Origin: Actinoplanes sp. NBC_00393
Lineage (GTDB): Bacteria > Actinomycetota > Actinomycetes > Mycobacteriales > Micromonosporaceae
Reading direction: 5' to 3'
DNA length: 64,000 nucleotides
NCBI RefSeq assembly: GCF_036053395.1
Contig: NZ_CP107942.1
Location: 1,330,501-1,394,500 of the forward strand
Part shown: piece after piece, positions 51,116-59,546 of the stretch
Layout: every line of letters begins with the position of its first letter
Position numbering within the stretch: position 1 is the stretch's first letter
Made by a program: the position numbers and the translations under genes
Notes under the pieces: model-generated
The model's database searches: none
What the model was told of the DNA's origin: nothing
What the model saw: only the letters and a program-made list of their open reading frames with translations

Positions 51116-52509
51116 GCCTGCGGACCCGCCTGCTGCTGATCACCGCGGTGCTGCTGGTGGCCGGGATCGTGGTCAGCGACGCCGTCGTCACCGCTGCCCT
51201 GCGCCGCCACCTGGTCGACCGGGTGGACCGCCAGGTGCAGCAGTTCTCCCAGGTGATGGCCCGCCTCGACCCGAACGTGCTGGACGTCGCCATGAACGCC
51301 CCCATCCGCAACCTGGCGAGCGGCCTCGACCTGATCAGTGTGCTCGCGGTGGCGTACCTCGACGCCGACGGCACCGTGCTGCGCGCCGCCCAGACCAGCA
51401 CGGACGAGCCGGCGCCGGCTTTCGCGGCCATGCCGCCCGGCGGCCCGCGCACGGTCGACGGCTGGCGGGCGGTGGCGGTCGCGCGCCCGGACGGGACGGG
51501 CATAGTCGTGGTCGCGGCCTCGCTGAGCGCGGTCGATGCGATCGTCGCCGAGGTCCGGCTCGTCTGCCTGGTCACCGGCCTGATCGTGGTGGTCGTGCTG
51601 ACCGGCGTCGGCTGGCCGGCGATCCGCGCCGGGCTGCGGCCGTTGCGGAGCATCGAGCAGACTGCCGGCGCCATCGCCGCCGGCAACCTGGCCGAACGCA
51701 TACCCGAACGCGGCCCGCCCGGCACCGAGGTGGCCCGGCTGACCCGCGTCCTGAACGGCGCCTTCGCCGCGCGGGCCGCCTCGGAGGCCCGGATGCGCCG
51801 GTTCGTCGCCGATGTCAGCCATGAGCTGCGTACGCCGCTGTTCGGCATCAAGGGTTCGGCCGAACTGCACCTGATGCGCGGCGCGGCCACCCCGGGCCAG
51901 GTCGACGACACGATGCGGCGCATCGACACCGAGGCCGGCCGGCTCGCCGCCCTGGTCGAGGACCTGTTGCTGCTGGCCCGGCTGGACGAGCCGGCCGCCG
52001 GGACGGTCCTCGACCCGGCGCCGATGGACCTGCGCACCCTGGCCGCCGACGCCCGCCACGACCTGCTCGCCCTCGACCCGGGCCGGCCGGTCCGGCTCAC
52101 CGGCCCGTCTCCTGACGACCCGCCTGCGCCGGCTCTGGTGCTCGGCGACGAGGCCCGGCTGCGTCAGGTGGTGGTCAACCTGGTCGGCAACGTGCACGCC
52201 CACACCGGGCCGGACGTGGCCGTACGCATCGGCGTGGGCCGCATCGGCGACGAGGCGGTGCTGGAGATCGCCGACCGCGGCCCGGGCCTGCCCGAGGCGC
52301 AAGCCGAGCGGGTGTTCGAACGCTTCTACCGCGCTGACGACTCCCGGGCCCGCGGCGCCACCTCCGGTGCCGGGCTGGGCCTGGCCATCGTCCGCTCGCT
52401 GGTCACCGCCCACGGCGGCCGCGTCGAGGCGGTCCCGACGCCGGGCGGCGGCGCCACGTTCCGGCTGTGCCTGCCCTGGCATGCCGCAGAAGATTCCCAG
52501 GAACCCTGA
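51112..52509 (+). CDS. EnvZ-type sensor histidine kinase
   Basis: A protein of 465 residues: helix 1 (LLLITAVLLVAGIVVSDAVV), an extracellular domain of about 110 residues, helix 2 (VCLVTGLIVVVVLTGVGWPA), HAMP (GLRPLRSIEQTAGAIAAGNL), HisKA with phospho-acceptor H237 (DVSHELRTPL), and an ATPase (VVNLVGNVHAHTG, ADRGPGLPEAQAERVFERFY, GAGLGLAIVRSLV). This is the MprB/TrcS-like layout common in actinobacteria. It is paired by overlap with the OmpR regulator. Confidence 0.96.
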   Translation: MSLRTRLLLITAVLLVAGIVVSDAVVTAALRRHLVDRVDRQVQQFSQVMARLDPNVLDVAMNAPIRNLASGLDLISVLAVAYLDADGTVLRAAQTSTDEPAPAFAAMPPGGPRTVDGWRAVAVARPDGTGIVVVAASLSAVDAIVAEVRLVCLVTGLIVVVVLTGVGWPAIRAGLRPLRSIEQTAGAIAAGNLAERIPERGPPGTEVARLTRVLNGAFAARAASEARMRRFVADVSHELRTPLFGIKGSAELHLMRGAATPGQVDDTMRRIDTEAGRLAALVEDLLLLARLDEPAAGTVLDPAPMDLRTLAADARHDLLALDPGRPVRLTGPSPDDPPAPALVLGDEARLRQVVVNLVGNVHAHTGPDVAVRIGVGRIGDEAVLEIADRGPGLPEAQAERVFERFYRADDSRARGATSGAGLGLAIVRSLVTAHGGRVEAVPTPGGGATFRLCLPWHAAEDSQEP

Positions 52510-52515
52510 GCGTCG

Positions 52516-53457
52516 TCACCGCAGCCACGGCCGCCAGGTCTGCGGGTTCGCCGCGAGCCAGCGACGGGCCGCGTCGTCAGGGGAGAGCTTGTTGACGGTC
52601 ATGTCGCGGGCCACCGCGTTCTGGTCGGCGTTGGACCACCGGAAGTTCTCGGCCAGCTCGACCGCCGGGCTGCCGGAGCGCAGAAAACCCAGCCGGCCGA
52701 TCTTGTCGAGGTGGTAGGCCGGGTAGTCGCAGGCGACCTCAGCCGGGGTCGCGTCGCAGCCCGGCCGGTGCCGGGGGAGCGGGACGTGGACCAGGTCGAC
52801 CTCGGCGAGCAGCCACTGCGGTTCGTAGAAGTAGCCGATCAGCGGCGTACGGTCGGCCTCCGCCTGCCGGAACGCCCGGATCAGCCGGTCCTCGCTGCCG
52901 GCGTGCACGACCGTGTAGTCCAGGTCGAGATTGGTGATCAGGGCGGCGTCGTTGGTGACGAACGACGGATCGCCGGCGAGGAACTGGCCACGCTCGCCGG
53001 AGCGGTCGGTACGGAACAGCGGCGCATGCCGGTTCAGGGCGCGCCAGTTGTCGATGTCCGGGTACTCGGCTTTCATCCACGGCGGGACGTACCAGCCGAT
53101 GACGCCGCGGTTGCCGGTGACACCCATCGACACCGCGACCTTCTCCTGGTCGATGTATCTGCGGCGCAGGTCGTCGTGTCCCCAGTTCTCCAGGATCAGG
53201 TCGATGTCGCCGGCCGCGATGCCGGCCCAGGACGCCTCCTCGGTGAGGTCCGTGGTCCGCACCTCGCAGCCGAGTTCGGTGCGCAGCAGGTAGCTCACCA
53301 CGGCGACGTTCGCGGCGTACCCGGCCCACGGGTTCACCGCGATCCGGACCGTTCCGCAGGCGACGCCGGCCGGCACCCCGGGCGGCGCGACGATCGCGGC
53401 CGACGCCCCGCCGCAGCCGGTGACCAGGAGCAACAGCAGGAGAAGCAGGCGTCTCAC
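52516..53457 (-). CDS. Osmolyte-type substrate-binding lipoprotein (OpuAC/ProX-like)
   Basis: A lipoprotein of 313 residues. RRLLLLLLLLVTGCGG is a signal peptide with the lipobox Cys. The binding domain has RIAVNPWAGYAANVAVVSYL, ENWGHDDLRRRYI and GVIGWYVPPWMKAEYPDI, the aromatic box seen in glycine betaine and choline binding proteins of ABC systems. No permease or ATPase gene is adjacent. Instead its GTG start overlaps the stop of the conservon GTPase gene (GTGA), so it is translated with the conservon. It may feed a signal into the conservon kinase rather than a transporter. Confidence 0.88.
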   Translation of the reverse strand: MRRLLLLLLLLVTGCGGASAAIVAPPGVPAGVACGTVRIAVNPWAGYAANVAVVSYLLRTELGCEVRTTDLTEEASWAGIAAGDIDLILENWGHDDLRRRYIDQEKVAVSMGVTGNRGVIGWYVPPWMKAEYPDIDNWRALNRHAPLFRTDRSGERGQFLAGDPSFVTNDAALITNLDLDYTVVHAGSEDRLIRAFRQAEADRTPLIGYFYEPQWLLAEVDLVHVPLPRHRPGCDATPAEVACDYPAYHLDKIGRLGFLRSGSPAVELAENFRWSNADQNAVARDMTVNKLSPDDAARRWLAANPQTWRPWLR

Positions 53458-54053
53458 GACGACACCCCGGCCCGGTGCGCCAGGCGGCGGGCGAGGACCT
53501 GCTCGGTCAGCGCGACCAGCACCGTTTTGACCGACTCGCGGCGGCGGGCGTCGCACTCCAGCAGCGGGTGCTGACCGGGCAGGCCGAGCGCGTCCCGGAT
53601 CTCGGCCAGGTCGAAGCGCCGCGCGCCGTCGAACGTGTTGACCCCGACGATGAACGGGATGTCGTGGTCCTCGAAGTAGTCCAGCGCCGGGAAGCAGTCC
53701 TCGACCCGCCGGGTGTCGACCAGCACGATCGCGCCCAGCGCCCCGGTGATCAGGTCGTCCCAGAGGAACGCGAACCGGTCCTGCCCGGGCGTGCCGAACA
53801 GGTACAGCAGCAGCGCGTCGTCCAGAGTGATCCGGCCGAAATCGAGCGCGACCGTGGTGGTGGTCTTGCCGGTGACCGCCGACGTGTCGTCCACCCCGAT
53901 CGACCGCTCGGTCATCTCCGCCTCGGTGACCAGCGGTTCGATCTCGGAGACCGCGCCGACGAAGGTGGTCTTGCCGACGCCGAAGCCGCCGCTGATGACG
54001 ACCTTCACGGCGACCGGTGGCGGGGGAACCGCCGGCTCAGAGCGCCCGAACAC
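53454..54053 (-). CDS. cvnD: Conservon Ras-like GTPase
   Basis: A protein of 199 residues with the P-loop GGFGVGKTT (22-30), the switch segment TTTTVALDFGRITLDDALLL, the G3 motif LFGTPGQDRF, and NTFDGARR near the base-recognition position. CvnD-type GTPases sit at the membrane in a complex with CvnA-C and signal much like eukaryotic G proteins. It overlaps cvnC by 17 bases and the lipoprotein gene by 4, giving a five-gene coupled unit. Confidence 0.94.
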   Translation of the reverse strand: MFGRSEPAVPPPPVAVKVVISGGFGVGKTTFVGAVSEIEPLVTEAEMTERSIGVDDTSAVTGKTTTTVALDFGRITLDDALLLYLFGTPGQDRFAFLWDDLITGALGAIVLVDTRRVEDCFPALDYFEDHDIPFIVGVNTFDGARRFDLAEIRDALGLPGQHPLLECDARRRESVKTVLVALTEQVLARRLAHRAGVSS

Positions 54054-54375
54054 GATCCCGGATCCTTTCGATCAGCGCGGTGGTCAGGACGTCCGGCGCG
54101 GCCTCGACCCGGATCAGGCCCTGGGTGATCAGGTCGGCGACGATGACCCGCACGACGCCCAGCGGCGCGTGCAGCGCCACCGCCAGGTCGGCCACCGACA
54201 TCGGCGCCTGGCAGAGCTCGACGATGCGCCGCGACTCGAACCGCAGCGGCGCGGACAACGCGGCCGGGACCGAGCGCAGCTGGGTCTCGATCCGCAGCCC
54301 GTCGTGCAGGGGCTGGGTTCGCCCGCCGGTGAGCATGAACGGACGCACCACCGGGTCGTCGTCGGCCGGGTTCAT
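54037..54375 (-). CDS. cvnC: DUF742 conservon protein
   Basis: A protein of 112 residues from MNPADDDPVVRPFMLTGGRT. The DUF742 pattern is clear: PVVRPFMLTGGRTQP, then SAPLRFESRRIVELCQAPMS and VADLAVALHAPLGVVRVIVA, LITQGLIRVEA. The family is a winged-helix-like module found only in conservons. It overlaps cvnB by ATGA and cvnD by 17 bases. Confidence 0.93.
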   Translation of the reverse strand: MNPADDDPVVRPFMLTGGRTQPLHDGLRIETQLRSVPAALSAPLRFESRRIVELCQAPMSVADLAVALHAPLGVVRVIVADLITQGLIRVEAAPDVLTTALIERIRDRVRAL

Positions 54376-54797
54376 CGGGGCAGGTGCTGCCGTGACTCGG
54401 CGATCAGGGCCGGGGTGAGCAGCTCGCCGAACCGTTCGGCGAGCACCGAGATCTCGTAGCCGACCAGGCCCAGGTCGCATTCGCCGGTGGCCACCACGCC
54501 GAGGCAGCTGCCGCCGGGGATCACCGAGATCACCAGGAAGCCCCGGTGCATCTCGATCATGATGAGTTTGAGGCCGTCGAACTCGTACCGCCGGGAGGCG
54601 CTGCGGGCCAGGCTGGCCAGGCTGGAGACGATCGCGGCCAGCTGGTCGGCCTCGGCCCGGCCCAGTCCCGCGGAGGCGGCGATCAGCAGGCCGTCCGACG
54701 AGACGGCGACGGCGTCGCGTACCCCGTCGGTCTGCTGGACGAAATTGCCCAGCAGCCAGTTGAACTGGTGCCGGTCGGCCGGCGCTTGCACGCTCAT
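54372..54797 (-). CDS. cvnB: Conservon roadblock protein
   Basis: A roadblock/LC7 protein of 141 residues (FNWLLGNFVQQTDGVRDAVA, VSSDGLLIAASAGLGRAEAD, LIMIEMHRGFLVISVIPGGS, LGLVGYEISVLAERFG). It should regulate nucleotide exchange or hydrolysis on CvnD. ATG 54797 shares a base with the cvnA stop (TGATG); GTG 54800 is also possible. It is much closer to the CvnB consensus than the roadblock pair at 1618-2372. Confidence 0.94.
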   Translation of the reverse strand: MSVQAPADRHQFNWLLGNFVQQTDGVRDAVAVSSDGLLIAASAGLGRAEADQLAAIVSSLASLARSASRRYEFDGLKLIMIEMHRGFLVISVIPGGSCLGVVATGECDLGLVGYEISVLAERFGELLTPALIAESRQHLPR

Positions 54798-57208
54798 CAC
54801 AGACTCCTCGCGGGTGGATTCTCGGCGCCGCGCCGGATGCCGTCGCGCAGTGCCGTCAGCCGGCCGCGCAACGCCTCCGGCGAATCAGCGATCGGGGCGG
54901 CCGATTCCGGCCGGGCGGCCGGCGCCGCAGCAGGTTCGGTCCGGCGGGCACGGGGCACGCGCTTACGCAGACCGTTCACGGTACGAGCGACAGCATCCGC
55001 CTCCTCGAAAGCATCGGCGCCCGCCGGTGTCGGCGGCGCGAGCAACCCCGGCTGCTCCTCGGTCGGCGGCGCGAGGAACGCCGGCTGCTCCTCGGCCGGC
55101 GGGCGCGGCGACGGCAACAGGACCGGCTGCTCGGCCACGACCACGTAATCCACCTCGACGGCCCGCAGCCGGGGAGCGTGCGGGGGAAAGGGGCCCCGGG
55201 GCGGCTGAAGGCCGCGCGGCGTGTGCGGACCGCCCTGCCCCGCGGCCCCCTGCCCGGCGGCCCCCTGCCCGGCGGCCCCCTGCCCGGCGGCCCCCTGCCC
55301 GGCCGCCCCCTGCGCGGCCGCGCTCTTCCCGGCCGCCGCCAGGGCGGGCGGTTCCGCGAGGATGGCGTCCGGCAGCATCACCCGTGCCGTCACCCCGGTC
55401 ACCGGCGAGCGCGCCAGCTCGACCTCGACACCCATCTCCGCGGCCAGCCGCCCCACCACGTAGTGCCCGAGGAACCGGGCCGGCGCCGTGATGAAGTCAC
55501 CCTCGCCGCGCAGCCGCTCGTTGGCCCGGTCCAGGTCGGCCCGGCTCATCCCGACCCCCTGGTCACAGACCGCGATCAGGTAGCCGCCGTCGACGGCCCG
55601 CCCGTGGATCTCCACATCCATGTCCGGCGGGGAGAACACCAGACCGTTCTCGATCAGTTCGGCGAGCAGGTGGGCCAGTCCGCTGACCACCGATCCGGCC
55701 ACCTGTGCCTCGTCGATGCGCCGCAGCGACACCCGCCGGTACTCCTCGACCTCGGACACCGCGGCCCGGACCACATCGGTCAACGGCAGCGGCCCGGACC
55801 ACTGCCGGGGACTGGCCGCACCGACCAGCACCAGCAGGCTCTCCGCGTTGCGGCGCATCCGGGTGGCCAGGTGGTCGAGCTCGAACAGGTTGGCCAGCCC
55901 GGCCGGGTTCGGCTCCTCCTGCTCCAGGCGGGTGATGAACCCGAGTTGCCGGCGCAGCAGGTTCTGGTTGCGGCGGCCCAGGTTGGCCAGCGACTCGGCG
56001 CTCGTACGCCGCAGTTTCGCCTGCTCGGTGGCGAGCGCGTAGGCCGTACCCTGCACTCTTTCGAAAGCATCGGCCACCTGCCGGACCTCGACCGTCGCTC
56101 CGGCCGCAACCGCCAGCGGCCCCGGTGGCCCGCCCTCGTCCTCGGTGACCGCCCGGCGCACCGCCTCCGGAAGCTGCTCGCCGGCCAGCCGGTTGGCCTC
56201 GGCCGCGAGGCCGGCCAGCGGCCCGGCAATCGACCGCGCCGCCCCGGTCGCCAGGTAGATCGCCCCGCCGATGCACAGCAGCACGACCGCGGCCAGCCCG
56301 GCCAGTCGCAGATTGGCCCGGTCCAGCAGCACCTCGGCGCGGGCCCGCAGACTCGACCCGATGTGCCGGGCCAGCTGCGACATGTCGTCCAGGACCGTGG
56401 TCAGCGACGACCACCAGGCCTGCGGGTCGGCCTGCAGCGGCTGCCCGTCGCCGGAGCTGAGCGCGAGCTGCTCGAAGTAGGCTGCCTGCGTTGCCGGACC
56501 GGTGCTGAACAGGTAGTCCTTGGCCGCGATCGCGGTCGGGGTGGCGTACTCCTCGAACTCCTCGAGCGCGATGTCGCGGTCCGAACGCAGCTGCACGAAC
56601 TGCAGGAACTCGCCCTCCCGGAACCCGCCGGCCGAGAACACCCCGTTCAGGAACGCGCGCTGCCGGGCGGTGACCTCCTTCGCCGCGTTCAGCATGGTCA
56701 GCGCCTCGGAGCCGAGCCGCATCTGCGCGTCGGCGGCGTTGTCGAGCGCGAAGTAGACCTCGCCGAGCTCCTCGATCACCTCGGTGTAGCCGTCGAACAC
56801 CTCGGCCCGGTCGGCGTCACCGCCGTCGGCGTCGGCGCGGATCGCCGGCAGCGCGCCCATCTGGTCGAGCGCCTCGGTGACCTGGTCCTCCAACTCGCCG
56901 TCGCCGGTGGCCAGGGACTGCACCGCCTGCTGTTCCCGGTCGGTGCGCTGCCGGGCCGGGGCCACCTCGGCGCGGAACGCCTCGTTGCCGGCGAGCAGGC
57001 CGGCGGTCACCCCGCGCTCGGTCTGCACCTCCCCGACCAGGGCCTGCACCGCCAGGTCCAGCGTGATCGCGCGATCGGTACGCGCCGCGAGCCGGTAGTC
57101 GGCGAACTCCTCGACCACCACGACCGAGAGCAACAGCAGCATCGCGGCGACGGGAAGCGCGAGAATCCGGACGACGCGGCCCCGAATCGTGCGCCCACCC
57201 TGGCCCAT
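54797..57208 (-). CDS. cvnA: Conservon sensor kinase with nitrate/nitrite-type sensing domain
   Basis: A protein of 803 residues from MGQGGRTIRGRVVRILALPV. Helix 1 (VVRILALPVAAMLLLLSVVV) is followed by a long extracellular NIT-like helical domain to about 285, helix 2 (LAGLAAVVLLCIGGAIYLAT), a HAMP-like stretch, and a HATPase (LAHLLAELIENGLVFSPPDM, DQGVGMSRADLDRANERL). The C-terminal 180 residues are disordered, with AAGQG repeats and Pro-rich blocks. No clear phospho-His is seen, in keeping with the CvnA group. It heads the cvnABCD-lipoprotein operon. Confidence 0.93.
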   Translation of the reverse strand: MGQGGRTIRGRVVRILALPVAAMLLLLSVVVVEEFADYRLAARTDRAITLDLAVQALVGEVQTERGVTAGLLAGNEAFRAEVAPARQRTDREQQAVQSLATGDGELEDQVTEALDQMGALPAIRADADGGDADRAEVFDGYTEVIEELGEVYFALDNAADAQMRLGSEALTMLNAAKEVTARQRAFLNGVFSAGGFREGEFLQFVQLRSDRDIALEEFEEYATPTAIAAKDYLFSTGPATQAAYFEQLALSSGDGQPLQADPQAWWSSLTTVLDDMSQLARHIGSSLRARAEVLLDRANLRLAGLAAVVLLCIGGAIYLATGAARSIAGPLAGLAAEANRLAGEQLPEAVRRAVTEDEGGPPGPLAVAAGATVEVRQVADAFERVQGTAYALATEQAKLRRTSAESLANLGRRNQNLLRRQLGFITRLEQEEPNPAGLANLFELDHLATRMRRNAESLLVLVGAASPRQWSGPLPLTDVVRAAVSEVEEYRRVSLRRIDEAQVAGSVVSGLAHLLAELIENGLVFSPPDMDVEIHGRAVDGGYLIAVCDQGVGMSRADLDRANERLRGEGDFITAPARFLGHYVVGRLAAEMGVEVELARSPVTGVTARVMLPDAILAEPPALAAAGKSAAAQGAAGQGAAGQGAAGQGAAGQGAAGQGGPHTPRGLQPPRGPFPPHAPRLRAVEVDYVVVAEQPVLLPSPRPPAEEQPAFLAPPTEEQPGLLAPPTPAGADAFEEADAVARTVNGLRKRVPRARRTEPAAAPAARPESAAPIADSPEALRGRLTALRDGIRRGAENPPARSL
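55242..55320. repeat. 15-bp coding repeats in cvnA (AAGQG)
   Basis: About five tandem copies of the 15-bp unit GGCCCCCTGCCCGGC (plus-strand reading), later copies diverged, encode repeated Ala-Ala-Gly-Gln-Gly in the disordered tail of the kinase. As an in-frame 15-bp array it can change length by slippage without breaking the frame. Confidence 0.85.
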
Positions 57209-57360
57209 CGGACTCCCTCCGTGCCGACGCGGGTCCCTCCGCGTCGACGCCACAGGATTGACGGACGCCAACATGAGGGTCAACGCCCCGAACGGGCGAC
57301 ACCGGCCGCAGGGGCCGCCCGAGCCCGGAGAACGTGTTTCAGTCCGGGCCGGACGGCGTA

Positions 57361-59277
57361 CTACGAACGGGTGGCTGCTCCGGTTCGCCGGACCACCCGC
57401 AACAGGTACTCCTTGCGGTCGAGCGGGTCCGGCCCGGTGCGTTCCCGGACCGGCGGCGGGCCCTGCACCGGGGCGTAATGGTCGAAGGCGCTCTCCAGCA
57501 CGCCCTCGCCGCGGGTCAGCCCCGGAAGCCGGCGGGTCAGCTCGTGCACCTGCGCCGCCGGAATCTGCCCGGACACCTCGGCCGGCCCGGTGGCCAGCGG
57601 CACCGCCCGCAGCCGGGCCAGAACCGGCAGCACCGCCGGGATGGTGTCGCCCGGCAGCTCGGCGCGGAACGCGTGCACCGGCTCGTGCACCACCGTGCCG
57701 GCCCGGCGCAGCGCGGTCGCCAGCACCAGCGGGGTGAGCAGCCGGAAGTCGGCCCCGGTGCTCGACATGCTCTTGTCGAAGATGGCGTGCGAGTGCGACT
57801 GCCGCGGCGAATACCCGGAGTGCGTCATGGTCACCACGCAGTCCGGCACCGCCCAGCCGCGCAGGCCCTGCCGCAGCGTCTCCCGGACGGTCTGCTCGAC
57901 CGCCGTGAAGAACGCCGCCGGCATCGAACCCAGCTCCACCCCCAGCGCGAACGTCACCCCGGCACCGGGTGGCGCCGGTGCGACGCGCAGGCCGACCGTG
58001 GCCAGGAACGGGTTCGGGTCGACCTTGTTGAACTCGACCGCCGCCCCGATGCCGGCCGGCCGCTCGATGCAGATCGTGGTGGTCTCCCGGAACGTCACGG
58101 CCAGCCCGTACTGCTCGGCCAGCGTCGCCTCGAGAACCTCCTTCTGCACCTCGCCGTAGAGCGACACGTAGATGTCCTGCCGCTCGTCCAGTCGCAGATT
58201 GATCAGCGGGTCCTGTTCCGCGAGCTCGGCGAGGGCCGCGTGCAGGGCGCCGCGCTCGGCGCGGTGCGACGCGAGCACCGCGGTCTCCAGGCTGGGTGGC
58301 GCGAATTGCGCTTGGTCAACGGCGTTTGCGCGTACGCCGAAAGCGTCCCCGATCCGCACGGAGCCCAGCCCGCGCAGCCGCCCGATCTCACCCGCGCTGA
58401 TCGCGTTGCGTGTCTCGGCCGCGCCGTCGGAGAACACCTCGATGCCGGTGATCCGGTCCGGCCCGGCGGTGTCACGCACATGCAGCGTGCCGCCGAACAT
58501 CCGCAGGTAGGCCAGCCGCTCCCCGGCCGGCCCACGGTCGACCTTGAACACCGTGCCGGCCACCGGCCCATCGGCGTCCCCGGTCGCCGCCGGCAGCAGC
58601 CGGGTGATGCCGTCGATCAACTCTTCGACGCCGGCGCCGGTGATCGCCGACCCGAAATACACCGGATGCACCCGGTCCCGAACCCGCACCGGCGGCACCG
58701 GCCGCTCCTCGACGAGCGCCGCCAGAACCTCGTCGTCGTGATCCGCCAGCCGCAGCTGGTCGACGTGCGGGCGGACCTCGGCGTCGCGGGTGCCGAGCCG
58801 GTCGACGCGGCTCATCGGGACGATCGCCGGGCTGAGCCGGGCGGCGATCTCGTCGAGCAGGCCGTCGAAGCGGGCGCCGGTCCGGTCGATCTTGTTGACG
58901 AAGATCAGGGTGGGGATGCGCAGCCGGTGCAGGGTACGGGCCAGCACACGGGTCTGCGCCTGCACGCCCTCGACCGCCGAGATCACCAGGACGGCGCCGT
59001 CGAGGACGCCGAGGATCCGTTCCACCTCGGCGATGAAGTCCGGGTGGCCGGGAGTGTCGATCAGGTTGACCGTGCGGTCACGCAGCGGGAACGACACCAC
59101 GGCCGACTTGATCGTGATGCCGCGGCGGCGCTCCAGGTCGAGCGTGTCGGTCTGTGTGCTGCCGTCGTCGACGCTGCCGAGGTGGTCGATGACCCCGGCG
59201 GTGTGCAGCAGCCGCTCGGTGAGGCTGGTCTTACCGGCGTCGACGTGGGCCAGGATGCCGAGATTGAGAATTGACAA
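57361..59277 (-). CDS. TetM/OtrA-type ribosomal protection GTPase
   Basis: A translational GTPase of 638 residues related to EF-G. G1 is AHVDAGKTS (10-18), G3 DTPGHPDF, and G4 FVNKIDRTGARFD. Domains III-V follow, with the TetM-like tip region HSGYSPRQSHSHAIFDKSMS. OtrA and TetM remove tetracyclines from ribosomes; actinobacteria carry several homologues, not all of which confer resistance. TTG 59277 is the start, with AAGGA before it. Strong hairpins lie 140-260 bases upstream. Whether it protects against tetracyclines is not decidable from sequence. Confidence 0.9.
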   Translation of the reverse strand: MSILNLGILAHVDAGKTSLTERLLHTAGVIDHLGSVDDGSTQTDTLDLERRRGITIKSAVVSFPLRDRTVNLIDTPGHPDFIAEVERILGVLDGAVLVISAVEGVQAQTRVLARTLHRLRIPTLIFVNKIDRTGARFDGLLDEIAARLSPAIVPMSRVDRLGTRDAEVRPHVDQLRLADHDDEVLAALVEERPVPPVRVRDRVHPVYFGSAITGAGVEELIDGITRLLPAATGDADGPVAGTVFKVDRGPAGERLAYLRMFGGTLHVRDTAGPDRITGIEVFSDGAAETRNAISAGEIGRLRGLGSVRIGDAFGVRANAVDQAQFAPPSLETAVLASHRAERGALHAALAELAEQDPLINLRLDERQDIYVSLYGEVQKEVLEATLAEQYGLAVTFRETTTICIERPAGIGAAVEFNKVDPNPFLATVGLRVAPAPPGAGVTFALGVELGSMPAAFFTAVEQTVRETLRQGLRGWAVPDCVVTMTHSGYSPRQSHSHAIFDKSMSSTGADFRLLTPLVLATALRRAGTVVHEPVHAFRAELPGDTIPAVLPVLARLRAVPLATGPAEVSGQIPAAQVHELTRRLPGLTRGEGVLESAFDHYAPVQGPPPVRERTGPDPLDRKEYLLRVVRRTGAATRS

Positions 59278-59420
59278 GCGTCATGTCCTTGATGAGAGTG
59301 CGGACTCCTTCCGGGCGGGACATGCACGCAGCTCGCATCTCACTTCTCTCTCTGCTCGGCTCTGGGGACCTCAACACCCCATCAGGACGTCCAGGCCCGC
59401 GGCAACCGATTTACTTCCCG

Positions 59421-59534
59421 GCTGACGCCGAGTGCTGCCTCCCGGCGTTCGAGGCAGCGCTGGGGGACAGCTGGGAGTTCGTGGCTGACGCCCAGCGCTG
59501 CCTCGTGGCGGTTGAGGCAGCGCTGGGCGTCAGC
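59421..59534. repeat. Two related long hairpins upstream of the ribosomal protection gene
   Basis: Element 1 (59421-59471) and element 2 (59484-59534) are diverged 51-bp copies, each an inverted repeat with 21-bp arms and a 9-base loop. Element 2 is perfect across all 21 pairs (left arm 59484-59504, right arm 59514-59534); element 1 pairs at 17 of 21. Both contain GAGGCAGCGCTGGG. They lie between the protease stop and the GTPase start, both on the minus strand, and could terminate the first or attenuate the second. Confidence 0.9.
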
Positions 59535-59546
59535 TGGATCGAGGGG

